Shown here: in pieces, positions 16,157 through 24,601 of the stretch
Numbering within the stretch: the stretch's first letter is position 1
How the letters are laid out: each line of letters opens with the position of its first letter
IMG/VR virus record: IMGVR_UViG_3300036402_000304
Span: 1 to 29,612 of that record
DNA: 29,612 bases
Strand: one strand, 5' to 3'
Origin: a virus
Position numbers and translations under genes: made by a program
Notes under the pieces: generated by a model
What the model saw: the letters and a program-made list of their open reading frames with translations, nothing else
The model's database searches: none
Told to the model about the DNA's origin: nothing

Positions 16157-16181
16157 CGGAGTTCATGATTTGTTCTAATTT
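16153..16181 (+). promoter_or_regulatory. Promoter of the ClpP-fold accessory gene
   Basis: TTGACG at 16153-16158, an exact 17-base spacer and TAATTT at 16176-16181 form a good sigma70-type promoter. A start near 16188 would lie about 20 bases before GTG 16209. This suggests independent expression of the next gene. Inferred from consensus only. Confidence 0.5.
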
Positions 16182-16208
16182 GATGCGGCGATTTATTCGT
16201 GTAGCGAA

Positions 16209-17165
16209 GTGTGGGCATTCGACATGTCGCGCTGGAAGCTTGGCGATGCGAGGTGCCTAACGGAAACGTTTAGCGAACCAAGCTTTGGCCGATGGGATCG
16301 CGACATCGGACGAGGTGGCGAGTGGCGCAAGCGAGCCTTGATCAGGCCGCGCTCGTTAAATTTTCGCACTGCAGATATTCAAGCGCTCTGCGGGCTGTTC
16401 GTTTTCTGTTGGGGCATGCAGACTTCCTCTGCCAAACATCCCGACTTTGGCATTTATGCCCGCGCGATCGAGTATTGCCGCGGTGCCGTTAAGCGGCCCA
16501 TGGCGCTGGATCTTGATAAGCGGGTGTTATGTCTGGACGGCGACATCTCGTCTGGGAAGGATTTTTCGTTAGCTGGCGCCTTGAGGGCAAATGGGCTGCT
16601 CGTGGTTCGAAGTCCCGGGGGCGAGGCACCTACCGCAATCACCTTGGCCAATATGATGCGCGATCGGCGTGCAACCATTGTTGTTTATGACTACTGTTTC
16701 TCCGCCTGTGCGAGTTTTTTACTTGTCGCTTCGGATGAAGCGTTTGTCATGAAAGATGCCATCGTCGCTTGGCACCATTCGAGCTGGCCCGGTTGCGCTT
16801 CGCTGGAAGTGTCGAACGACGGTGGTCCCAAGCGGCTGGAGAAGCCGCCCTGTACCGACGCTTCTTCCGAATATCACCAGCGCTATCGGAAATCCAAAGG
16901 AACGATCGAGGAGTTCTATGCGACCAGGATTGTCGATCTTCGCTTTCAACATCCTCCGGAAAGTTTCACAATCAGGAAGCGACTACGGAGCATGTTCGAA
17001 GGGACAGGTAGATATCCCGATGTGGCCTGGACCTGGAACCCAAGATATTACCCCGGCACGCTTAAAACGAAGATTACTTACGAGGCGTATCCAGACAGCC
17101 AGGCCGAGCTCGATGTCTTGTTGTCAAAGCTTCCTCGCCGCGTCCGCGTCCTCTACGATCCGTAG
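16209..17165 (+). CDS. ClpP/crotonase-fold serine protease-like protein
   Basis: Up to 318 residues from GTG 16209; ATG 16224 is an alternative. Residues 51-70 end in a hydrophobic stretch (ALCGLFVFCWGM) that could be a membrane anchor or late signal. The core has the order expected for the ClpP-like fold: a strand with LCLDGDISSGKD, SPGGEA at 135-140 as the oxyanion loop, CFSACASF with Ser165 as probable nucleophile, and AWHH with His189 or His190 as probable base. This resembles uncharacterised periplasmic proteins of the COG3904 kind. The C-terminal third is unique. With its own promoter it looks like an accessory gene expressed in the lysogen. The substrate is unknown. Confidence 0.65.
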   Translation: MWAFDMSRWKLGDARCLTETFSEPSFGRWDRDIGRGGEWRKRALIRPRSLNFRTADIQALCGLFVFCWGMQTSSAKHPDFGIYARAIEYCRGAVKRPMALDLDKRVLCLDGDISSGKDFSLAGALRANGLLVVRSPGGEAPTAITLANMMRDRRATIVVYDYCFSACASFLLVASDEAFVMKDAIVAWHHSSWPGCASLEVSNDGGPKRLEKPPCTDASSEYHQRYRKSKGTIEEFYATRIVDLRFQHPPESFTIRKRLRSMFEGTGRYPDVAWTWNPRYYPGTLKTKITYEAYPDSQAELDVLLSKLPRRVRVLYDP

Positions 17166-17314
17166 CAGGCTCGCAACGGCTTGAGATTGGCGATGCTTGG
17201 TCAGGCAATTGGGTCCGGCGTGATTTCGCCTGTCCCACGGGGCCGTGAACGAAGCGCAACTCCGCCGAGGCGCGGTTTTGTCGAGAAGCAATACCTTGAT
17301 TGCCGGAGATACAC

Positions 17315-18596
17315 ATGGCTCGTACTTTAAGAGACGACTTCCTGTTGCCTGATCGGCGAATGAGGGGTTCGACGCAACCCGGGAAAGAGCCGTCAAATCT
17401 GCCGGAAAGCCCCCGAATATTTCCGTCGCCAGACACCGGAAATCCCTTCGGCGCTCCGCCACGATTGCAGCCGCAGCAAGAGCCATTTCGCATTTGGGAT
17501 GATCTGCCAACAGTTCCGGCACCGGCCATGCCACCAATATGGCCTGTCATTCCGCTGCCTGCCTGAAACGAATCCCTTTCTTGATCCTTCAATACCGCGT
17601 CTGCCGGCGGTACCCCCGCCGCAACAAACTCCGCCGTATGACCTGGACCCGTCGAACTTTCCGGGGCAGGGAAGAAACGAGCCCGGCAGCCTTGTACGTA
17701 ACATGCTCACCATGATGCCGCAGGGCCAGAATCGGCAGTATGCCGGTCCCGTTGCGGCTCCGAACGGCGCGCGGGAAGCCAATGTGGACAACTATGGCGG
17801 TCCGCAAGGCGGCTTGCTGGGAAGGCTGCTTGCGCTGCAGGCCGAGCAGAGCGGATATCAGCCAACGCAAACTGGAAAGTGGCCATCTTCACTAACCTCG
17901 GACCCGAACTTCACGCGACTTGCGCGGATACGGAATGACACTCCGCTACCGATGTCGGGATCTTCCGCACCACACGCGATAGGGTCAGCGCCGCCGCCAG
18001 CGAGCCAGCAGAATGAGGCCGATCAGGCGCAAGAGGCAAGCGAAGCGGCGGCCGCGCGGCTGGTACGAGGAGTCAGGAGTCGTGCCCGCGCCGAAGCTCC
18101 TCCGCCAGACCCTGTCGACATCGCCAAGTCAGCGGGCATCGGACTGGTGAATGGCGTGGTCAATGCGCTCGGTTTGCCCGGAGATGCGTTAACAGGCTTC
18201 GGCTTTCTTCCGGACAGCTACACCCCTAATTTTGCCAAGGGTATTGGCTCTGACGCAATCCGACATGAAATGGAGCAGCTCTTCGGCGAGTTCTATAAAC
18301 CTAAATCGACAGCCGGACGCTTCGCGGAAACGATCGGCGAAATGACGCCGATGGTCGGACTCGGGACGGCAGTTGCGGCTCGTCACGGTGCGAGAGCGGC
18401 GCTGCGCGAACTCCCCGCGACTTTGGCGAAGCACGCCGTTGCTCCGGGAGTTGCGGTTCAAATTTTGGAAGAAGCGTTGCCAGACAGCGGAGCGGGAGAG
18501 GCGCTTCAAAAGGGCTATCCGGTGGTGCGCCGCGTCCTTCCCGCCGTGCTCGCCGGGAAGCGATATTATCTCAGGAGACGAGTCGCCCCGCAATAA
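17315..18596 (+). pseudogene. Virion-cargo/ejection-type protein, 4-bp frameshift
   Basis: ATG 17315 starts a proline-rich N-terminus (residues 1-80, ending MPPIWPVIPLP) that stops at TGA 17564-17566. The sequence continues in another frame with ETNPFLDPSIPRLPAVPPP. The cause is visible: GCCT is doubled at 17557-17564, and removing one copy restores about 425 residues. Domains after that are: a proline-rich linker; GGLLGRLLALQAEQSGYQP; a charged helix (EADQAQEASEAAAARLVRGV); and a conserved domain from about residue 265 (SAGIGLVNGVVNALGLPGDA, then EFYKPKSTAGRFAETIGEMT). I remember the last domain from phage proteins of Rhizobiales that resemble internal virion or pre-toxin proteins. Delivery with the particle is inferred. 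Confidence 0.65.
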
Positions 18597-18650
18597 ATAG
18601 CGCCTGTCTGTACAAACGGCGATGACCCCGGAAAACTTATCACTCGTTTC

Positions 18651-18977
18651 CTAATGATGAGACAGGAAGCCCCTGAGAAGCGGGCCCAGTATCTCGCGGA
18701 CGCTTTTAGCTTCGGGCCATCGGACTTCAGCCATGTCAAACAGAGTTTCGTAAATGCAGCAACCCGACGCAAGCCAAACCAAGCTGCCGGCACAGTATGA
18801 CAAAAGTAGCCAGGGAGGCAGCTCATCCGGGACCCACATCGAAAGCGTCCCCGCGAACGTCAAGAAGCCAAAAAACCAAATTAAACTTGCTATGAGCACA
18901 CGGCGAGATGTCTGAGGTCGCGGTTTGACCTCTTCCTGAAGCGGATTAATTTCCTGCGGTGGCGGCTCGGTTGCCAT
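18651..18977 (-). CDS. Two-TM membrane protein, antisense accessory gene
   Basis: A 108-residue protein from ATG at 18977 on the minus strand, opposite to its neighbours. The first 27 residues are proline- and glutamate-rich (MATEPPPQEINPLQEEVKPR). Two membrane helices follow (about residues 28-50 LIASLIWFFGFLTFAGTLSM, and 56-80 with LLSYCAGSLVWLASGCCIYE), then an amphipathic basic end (SVREILGPLLRGFLSHH). The frame extends further upstream, but that part overlaps the next plus-strand gene's leader and looks random. The ribosome-binding site is weak. The family is unknown. Confidence 0.55.
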   Translation of the reverse strand: MATEPPPQEINPLQEEVKPRPQTSRRVLIASLIWFFGFLTFAGTLSMWVPDELPPWLLLSYCAGSLVWLASGCCIYETLFDMAEVRWPEAKSVREILGPLLRGFLSHH

Positions 18978-19117
18978 GGTTCTTGTCTGCGCTGATCGGC
19001 CCCGAATGGCTTCGGCATGTCGAACAGGAAAGCATGGTGCCCCTCGGACCGTCAAGGCAGGCGTCGCGCCTTCCTGAAAATTCAAAACCCTCCAATCAAC
19101 TAGAAGGACACGCAGCA

Positions 19118-19971
19118 ATGGGCGGACAATCGTCGTCGACGCAAACACAGCAGTCGCAAACCGCGCCTTGGGAAGCGGCACAGCCAATGCTGCAGGGCAT
19201 CCTAGGGCAGCTCAGCGCCGGCTTGAATAATACCGGATTGACGGCAGCGGAAGCAGGCGCGCTCAACAGCCTGCAGACTAACGCGGCGCGAGGAAATCCC
19301 TATGCGCCGCAGATCGGAAATTACGCCAACGAGCTTCTGGGCGGGGGTGGGGCGACCAACCAGGCGGGCACGGTCAATCAGAATTATCTGGATTACCGAA
19401 GCTCACTGACGCCCTATGCCAGCGGTTCGATGATCGGCAACAATCCGGCACTGGCAGCGCAGCTCGCGCAAATTCAGGCCGACGTCACCAATCAGGTGAA
19501 CGGTCAGTTCGCCGCCGCGGGCCGGGATTGTTCCGGCGCAAACGCCAACGCGTTGGGCCGCGGGATCGCCGCCGGCACCGCGCCGGTCATCGCCGCGCAA
19601 TACAATCATGATATCGCCAACCAACGGCCGCGCAGGATGCCGCGTACGCAGCCGGCAACACCAACGCGGGCATTCTGAGTGGATTGCAAAAGCAGGCTCT
19701 CGCCAACAAGGGCCAGGGTGTCACCGTAGCCGGCAGTGCCCTCGATGCCGATAACCACAGCGCTAATGCGGCCCTGGCAGCAGAAGCGCGACGCCGGGGC
19801 ATTCCGGTTCAAGCGCTCGGACTGCTTGCGCAGATCGGCATTCCGATCGCGCAGCTTGGACAGCAAACCAATGGAACGACGACGGGCGCGCAACAGATGT
19901 CAGGCGCGCAGCAGTTCGGCGCCATCGCCCAGGGCATCAACAATTTGGTATCGCCATTTTTCAAGAAATAG
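19118..19971 (+). pseudogene. Ejection/internal virion-type protein, frameshifted
   Basis: ATG 19118, preceded by AGAAGGA, begins a low-complexity protein (MGGQSSSTQTQQSQTAPWEA) rich in alanine, glutamine and asparagine. A conserved helical core follows (NNPALAAQLAQIQADVTNQV, then GQFAAAGRDCSGANANALGR), resembling DNA-transfer or internal virion proteins of podovirus-like phages. The first frame is lost at about 19625. The next frame continues smoothly with AAQDAAYAAGNTNAGILSGL and ends in LVSPFFKK at 19971. One base missing at 19625-19626 explains this, and the repaired length is 284 residues. The function is from resemblance and position, not proven. Confidence 0.6.
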
Positions 19972-19987
19972 CCGGCTTAAGCGCCTT

Positions 19988-20338
19988 CACGCAGGTTATT
20001 GGCCGGACCTGCTCCACGGCTATTTTGACCCGGAACAGTTCCAAGTCCGCGGCGGCTTACGCGGACGGCTGCTCTCGCTGCCACACATGCAAGGTTCGTG
20101 TTAGCCGGCCGTGCATCTTGATCAGCCGGCATCAATAGGTGAAATCCAGCAGGCGCCAGCGTGCGATCCGTCTATCGGAAAACTGTGCATGCCGCTGCAC
20201 AAAATATCCCGGGATTATCCGCGATGGCTTGCGAGCAAGTGCTCGAAAAATCCCTGCAGAACGGAAAGGATAGAGGCCTCTCTGTTTCGGGCCAACGAGG
20301 TGCGTGCTTATCCGCCGAGCTCATGTGAGGCGCGATGA
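19988..20338 (+). pseudogene. Relic of GGLxGRLL accessory gene
   Basis: One frame, broken only by TAG at 20102-20104, reads YFDPEQFQVRGGLRGRLLSL before the stop and QPASIGEIQQAPACDPSIGK after it. The first part matches the GGLLGRLLAL module of the gene at 17315 and the GLLGRLLEYQ end at 5106. There is no good start codon and the later part (to 20338) looks random. It appears to be a third, decayed member of the same accessory-protein set. Confidence 0.4.
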
Positions 20339-20377
20339 TACTCATCGAAAACGTTGGTCGGTATTGGCGATCTCGCA

Positions 20378-20962
20378 ATGGCGCTCATTAGCTACCCGCT
20401 GGTCGTGGTCGTGGTCGCGGTTCTGTGCTGGCTTAGATTTGGTCCGCTACATTCCGGGTGGCTTTACGTCGCCCTTGGATTGGTTCTCGTCGCGATGGTC
20501 TTTGTCTGGTGGGCGCTAGTCATGCGAAAGTGGCGCGCGCTTGTGACGTCTTTCGTGCTGCTGGCCGTCTGGACTGTTGGTGATTTTGCCGCATTTGCCT
20601 ATCGCATGAACAACGTTTGTGAGCCCGGAGGCCGCGTTATCCAGTCAGATGCCGCCGCGATCAAGATGGCGAAGGCCTTGGCTTTGAGCACAAATTACGG
20701 CAGCTCCCACGTATTTGACGACAAGCCTGATTTAGTGGAGTTCCGTCAGACAGATGGCTGCTGCACGGTTACAAGAACCAGAACTCTCTTCGGCGTTATC
20801 GTATGGAAGGTTTCCCTGCTTGGCGAGACCGTGGGAGAAATGCGGGAAAGGGACGTCCACGCGTTCGTGGCGTTCTCTAATTGCGGTGAGCTTTTCGTGG
20901 ATGAATCCTCCATCTCGACGGTGCCAAAGAAAGTAGATTCGATATGGCCGACAATAAGGTAA
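20378..20962 (+). CDS. Membrane protein, possible immunity-type partner
   Basis: ATG 20378 gives 194 residues; TTG 20354 would add eight. Three hydrophobic segments fill the first 80 residues (YPLVVVVVAVLCWLRFG, WLYVALGLVLVAMVFVWWAL, LVTSFVLLAVWTVGDFAAFA). A soluble domain of about 110 residues follows, with two adjacent cysteines (DGCCTVTRTRTLFGVIVWKV) and an acidic end. Its last 19 bases overlap the start of the next gene, so the two are likely made together. A small membrane-anchored protein upstream of a possible toxin-like protein could be an immunity factor, but this is inference only. No family was recognised. Confidence 0.55.
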   Translation: MALISYPLVVVVVAVLCWLRFGPLHSGWLYVALGLVLVAMVFVWWALVMRKWRALVTSFVLLAVWTVGDFAAFAYRMNNVCEPGGRVIQSDAAAIKMAKALALSTNYGSSHVFDDKPDLVEFRQTDGCCTVTRTRTLFGVIVWKVSLLGETVGEMRERDVHAFVAFSNCGELFVDESSISTVPKKVDSIWPTIR

Positions 20963-21960
20963 AGCTGACGAATGGTCACCGCTGGACGGCACAACAATTT
21001 GTCGATCACTACCGGAGCGCGGAAATTTCCGGCACGCCGGTCCCCGTCGGAGATGCGCCGGGACCGGTTCCTGTGGACATGTCATGGTATATGGGCGAAG
21101 GGCCGGGGAGATTTTATCATCCCGGAATGTTCAAAGTCATCAGTCGGATTGCCGGGAACCGGAAGCTTGCCCCCGGCACCCATGATCTGGAGAAGCTTGC
21201 TGACACGAAAGATGACCTAAAAGCCAGTATATCGCACTACGTCACCGCTCCTTGGTCATCAGACTATGCATTGCGTGCACTCGTCTTCGGGAACGAGAGT
21301 GCGAAGATTGAGGGAAAGGTAGTCGTCAACCCGGATGGCTCCAAGCGATTCGAGCGGGTTGAAATTCGACCGCATCAGACCGGCTTTGATTTCTGGCCCA
21401 AAAACGGCAATAAAGCTCTTGAGGCCGCACGGGCGCAGGCCAAGAGATATTACGATCCGGAAGATCGCGGCGTCGGATACGATATCTCAATTACTGGAAC
21501 AGGTCGGGTCTACGATCCGTTTACTGACGCAGAACTGAACGCAGCTGTTCACGGTTGGGGTAGCAAGCCGCCGGGGTTGCTCCCGAGCGCTACGCAGCAT
21601 CGTCCGCTCCCATATGTTGATGAGCATCGCCAATATCTGGACTATGTCAAAGGTCTGCCTGCACCGATGCCGCAGGTTGGAAGAGCGCCCGAAGTCTTCG
21701 GCGGGAGTTCTGTGCCGCACCTCAGCCGCAGATACCACAATTCCCCTACATCCGTACCTGGCCCGAGTGTGCCAATAAGGGCGTCAATGCTGCCAGGTTC
21801 CTCAAATGACCCCGGCGGCCTCGCCGAGTGGTTCGCCAAAATTGCCGGCGTTAATCCGCAGGATCCGATGCGGGCGGCGGCGTCGCCGCAGGATGACCAA
21901 CTGCGTGAGTTCTATCGCGACGACGCTGTCCAGCCCTGGACGCTTCAGCGTAGACGGTAA
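20944..21960 (+). CDS. Accessory protein with possible toxin-like beta domain
   Basis: A 338-residue protein from ATG 20944. Residues 1-80 are polar, with VDMSWYMGEGPGRF. Residues 95-195 form a beta-rich domain (YALRALVFGNESAKIEGKVV, ERVEIRPHQTGFDFW, then GVGYDISITGTGRVYDPF). This strand pattern is reminiscent of the colicin M-type C-terminal domain. However, the colicin M catalytic set I remember (D, YD and HR within 11 residues) is not preserved here: TGFDFWPKNGN has only the second Asp. Residues 200-310 are a proline-rich linker, and the end (FYRDDAVQPWTLQRRR) is, from memory, shared by other Bradyrhizobium prophage proteins. A modular cargo protein is the best guess. Confidence 0.5.
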   Translation: MADNKVKLTNGHRWTAQQFVDHYRSAEISGTPVPVGDAPGPVPVDMSWYMGEGPGRFYHPGMFKVISRIAGNRKLAPGTHDLEKLADTKDDLKASISHYVTAPWSSDYALRALVFGNESAKIEGKVVVNPDGSKRFERVEIRPHQTGFDFWPKNGNKALEAARAQAKRYYDPEDRGVGYDISITGTGRVYDPFTDAELNAAVHGWGSKPPGLLPSATQHRPLPYVDEHRQYLDYVKGLPAPMPQVGRAPEVFGGSSVPHLSRRYHNSPTSVPGPSVPIRASMLPGSSNDPGGLAEWFAKIAGVNPQDPMRAAASPQDDQLREFYRDDAVQPWTLQRRR

Positions 21961-22026
21961 CGCGGGTCGAGCGCGTTCGGTAATTATCCCGCTCAATCTA
22001 AAACGAAATTTCTATGGAGCATCAAT

Positions 22027-23244
22027 ATGGCCGACGAACCGGATTCCGCGCTGACCGGCGCTGCCTTTGAACTTGCTAATGCCGGCTTCAAGCCGATGCC
22101 GGATACCGAGAGAAAAGACGACAAGAACGACGAAGAGGCAATCGGTGGTGATAGCGCTTCCTTGCGCGAAGCGGCAGAGCAGCGCTCTAGCCCGAGCCAC
22201 GAAATCCTCGCAAGGGAGTATATCGGCGGCGACGGCAAGCCCGCCGACGCGAACCTGGCAATCACACTCGATCGCGCCGCGCGTGATTATGCCGGTGCCG
22301 CTGCTGCCGATATGTTCGTCATAGAGAATGAATCAAGTAAGGCGCTGGCCGCGCGGGTCGACTCCTTGCGTGCCCAAGCCATGGCCGCCGATCCTGATGC
22401 CGCCGAACTTTACGGGTTTAAGCCACCGCAGGACGAGGCTGATAAAAGCAACTCCGAAAAGCCCGAATCCAGAATGGCACAAACCGATCCGGTCGGCGCG
22501 AGCAACGGCGGCATGGACGGCCTCGCTTCTGAAATCGAGAAGGCTATGCAGCATCCGCAGGTGCGTCAGGCCATCGAGGAAAAGATTGGAGAAGCCGAAA
22601 GGACGAGGCAAGACTATCGCAACGGGCTGGCGGCGGCGACGCAGATCGCGCAGGTTAGTTTTGTCGGCCAGTTTCCAGAACTGGCGAGCATCGCGCCGGA
22701 AAACCTGCCGGGCGCGCTCGAACTGATGTCGCGGCAGGATCCGGCAAAATTCGCGCGCGTCGAGGCGATGATCGCGACCACCGAACGCCTGTTCGCGCAC
22801 CAGGCGCAGGAGAGCCGGCGCCAAACCGAACTGGCGCAGCAGAACTTTCAAGACTATGCGAGATCGGAGGACGCTCGTTTCGAAAATATGCTGAAAGGCG
22901 AATCGAAGGAAGCCCAGCATGCCGTCACCGCCGAAATTTTTGCGTCGGCCAGCGCCAGCGGAGTCGAGCCCGCCGAGCTGATCAGGCTGTTCAACTCAGA
23001 GCCGCTGATGCGCAATGCGGCGTTCCAGCGCATGATGTATGACGCCGGAAAGTATCGCCTGATGCTGAAAGCCAGAGACGCGGCTGCTGCCAGGCCGGTG
23101 CCGCCGGTGCAGCGGCCGGGCATGGCGCGAACGGCTGCCGAGCGCGAACCAGATTTGCGGACGCTCAACGCGCGGCTATCGAGCTCGGGCGATATCAGAG
23201 ATGCGGTGGCGCTGTATCATGCGCGCAAATCCAGCAAGCGCTAG
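22027..23244 (+). CDS. Capsid scaffold-type protein, full length
   Basis: A 405-residue, acidic, mostly helical protein, as expected for an internal scaffold that guides capsid assembly. Residues 1-150 are polar and variable. Residues 160-300 are a long helical part (KAMQHPQVRQAIEEKIGEAE, then FPELASIAPENLPGALELMS and FAHQAQESRRQTELAQQNFQ). A proline linker (PVPPVQRPGMART) leads to a conserved C-terminal hook (LSSSGDIRDAVALYHARK) that probably binds the capsid protein. Such genes normally lie directly before the capsid gene; here it is 12 kb downstream, while two 3' relics lie at 882-986 and 8563-8746. The family is assigned from composition and remembered homologues. Confidence 0.65.
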   Translation: MADEPDSALTGAAFELANAGFKPMPDTERKDDKNDEEAIGGDSASLREAAEQRSSPSHEILAREYIGGDGKPADANLAITLDRAARDYAGAAAADMFVIENESSKALAARVDSLRAQAMAADPDAAELYGFKPPQDEADKSNSEKPESRMAQTDPVGASNGGMDGLASEIEKAMQHPQVRQAIEEKIGEAERTRQDYRNGLAAATQIAQVSFVGQFPELASIAPENLPGALELMSRQDPAKFARVEAMIATTERLFAHQAQESRRQTELAQQNFQDYARSEDARFENMLKGESKEAQHAVTAEIFASASASGVEPAELIRLFNSEPLMRNAAFQRMMYDAGKYRLMLKARDAAAARPVPPVQRPGMARTAAEREPDLRTLNARLSSSGDIRDAVALYHARKSSKR

Positions 23245-23599
23245 ACCGGTGGCCGCAGGATCTGCGTGACGGTGTACCGGCCAAACGCCGTTACACAAAT
23301 ATCCTTAAAATATCCGCGGCAGGGAGTTCGACAAACGCGAAATTTGGTCGTTCTGTCAGCATCGAGGAGCCATCGGCATCCGGAAATGCTTAATCGCGAA
23401 TTCCGGCTGCAGCCGCGCCATCCTGACGGCGCGTGTCTGAGACAAGAACGACTCTACGTTGATCCGTATGGCGGTCCCCTTTCGCCAAATACACTTGCGC
23501 AGAATCGATCAAAGAAAAACTCGAGATTTCCGTGGACTCGCCAGCACAGCCGGACCGTAGGTGAGTGGTAACGGCGCTTACGGCAAAGAGGAGTTTTTG
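23245..23599. other. 355-bp spacer without a recognised gene
   Basis: Open frames exist here, but their composition is not convincing (a 101-codon frame from 23266 includes DPYGGPLSPNTLAQNR). A short direct repeat, AAATATCC/AAATATCC, lies near 23297-23315. No terminator or strong promoter is evident. It may be a decayed gene end. Confidence 0.4.
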
Positions 23600-23866
23600 G
23601 TGGCAGATGATGACCGGGACTTCGTCGAACGTGCGGAACCGGCGAGCGAAAAGCTCCGCGGCCCGCCCATGGACACCGCCAAGATGGCGGAAAATTTTGC
23701 GCTCTACGGGCAGGAGAAACGTGCCGCTATGCTGGAAAATATGGACGCCGAGCTGAGCGGTGAGCTCAATTCCGGTTCGCATAGCCTGCGGCGGCGGGTG
23801 CAGTTGATGGCGCTGCGCAGGAACATGGGCGGTGTCCATGCCGCCCTACGCAAGGCCAGGCGGTAG
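23600..23866 (+). CDS. Small conserved prophage protein (88 residues)
   Basis: GTG 23600 is chosen because GAGGAG lies about 7 bases upstream. The frame is open back to 23561, but that extension lacks such a site. The product (VADDDRDFVERAEPASEKLR to HAALRKARR) is charged and helical, with a basic C-terminal half (SLRRRVQLMALRRNMGGVHA). I remember similar proteins in Bradyrhizobium prophages just before the gene that also follows here. A nucleic-acid or packaging accessory role is possible. Five bases separate it from the next gene. Confidence 0.6.
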   Translation: MADDDRDFVERAEPASEKLRGPPMDTAKMAENFALYGQEKRAAMLENMDAELSGELNSGSHSLRRRVQLMALRRNMGGVHAALRKARR

Positions 23867-23871
23867 GCGGA

Positions 23872-24396
23872 GTGATGGGAAGCCCGGTACTGGCTGCACT
23901 GGCGCAGGCGCGAATGCGCGCCGCGCCGATGTTTGCGAAATGGTGCGAGCTGAACGGCGCCACCTGGTGCCCGGCGGCGCCTGCCGATGTCGCGAGATTT
24001 GTCGCCGATGGTGCCGCGCTCGGCATTGACCGGCTGTGGCCGGCCGTGCAGGAAATCTCGAAAGCGCACAGCTCGCTCGGGCTCGCCGATCCGACGCTCG
24101 GCAGCGTTGCGGCCGCGGTCATCAACGAGGTCGGAGGCGTTGCGCCACCACGCTCGTGGCCCGATGACCGCAAGCAGCGTTTTACGTTGCTGCCATACGA
24201 TCTGCAGGTCTATGTCGCGGCTCACGAAGAGCAGCGGGAGAAGGCGCTGCGACGCGCCCAGAACGAAGCGGCCATCGCCAAGCAAAAACTCGTGGCACTG
24301 CAAGCGCGGCAACCCGCCAGAACCGGCGAAACAGCAGAAGGAGCAACAGGCAATGATCGCAAGGGACGTGAAACCGATTCGAACGCCACCGCTTGA
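23872..24396 (+). CDS. Conserved prophage protein, SAM-like N-domain
   Basis: 174 residues from GTG 23872, or 173 from ATG 23875. Residues 15-85 (MFAKWCELNGATWCPAAPAD, VARFVADGAALGIDRLWPAV, then LADPTLGSVAAAVINEVGG) follow the helical pattern of the core-binding domain of tyrosine recombinases. No catalytic domain follows, so it is not an integrase. After LLPYDLQVYVAAHEEQREKA comes a coiled coil (residues 115-145). It probably acts as a DNA- or protein-binding adaptor. It lies in a coupled trio; its end overlaps the next gene by 44 bases. Confidence 0.6.
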   Translation: MMGSPVLAALAQARMRAAPMFAKWCELNGATWCPAAPADVARFVADGAALGIDRLWPAVQEISKAHSSLGLADPTLGSVAAAVINEVGGVAPPRSWPDDRKQRFTLLPYDLQVYVAAHEEQREKALRRAQNEAAIAKQKLVALQARQPARTGETAEGATGNDRKGRETDSNATA

Positions 24397-24601
24397 GGAG
24401 CGGATCAGCCGGCTTCGCGCCGAGATCGAAGCCATCATCGACGCCCGGGCAGAAAGGGTCGCGAAACAAACCCCGGGCGTTCCGCTTGGCGTAATCCGCA
24501 ACCTGCTGACCGCGCGCGCGCCGGCCTGCCCCTGCGCGCAATACCTAGAGATTGGCGGCGAGGGGCAGGATGCCGGAACACGATTGCCGGCACCCCGCTA
24601 A
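24353..24601 (+). CDS. 82-residue phage protein, coupled to upstream gene
   Basis: ATG 24353 with AAGGAG about 9 bases upstream, starting inside the end of the previous gene. The protein begins MIARDVKPIRTPPLEERISR, has a coiled-coil segment (RLRAEIEAIIDARAERVAK) and then GVPLGVIRNLLTARAPACPC with two cysteines spaced CxC. Function is unknown. The conserved pattern and overlap support it as a real gene of the same small operon. Confidence 0.6.
   Translation: MIARDVKPIRTPPLEERISRLRAEIEAIIDARAERVAKQTPGVPLGVIRNLLTARAPACPCAQYLEIGGEGQDAGTRLPAPR

Noticed and set aside
22333-22920. Minus-strand open frame of 195 codons
   Set aside because: Antisense shadow of the scaffold gene.
23704-24501. Minus-strand open frame of 265 codons
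   Set aside because: Antisense across three well-supported small phage genes; its composition is that of a shadow frame.
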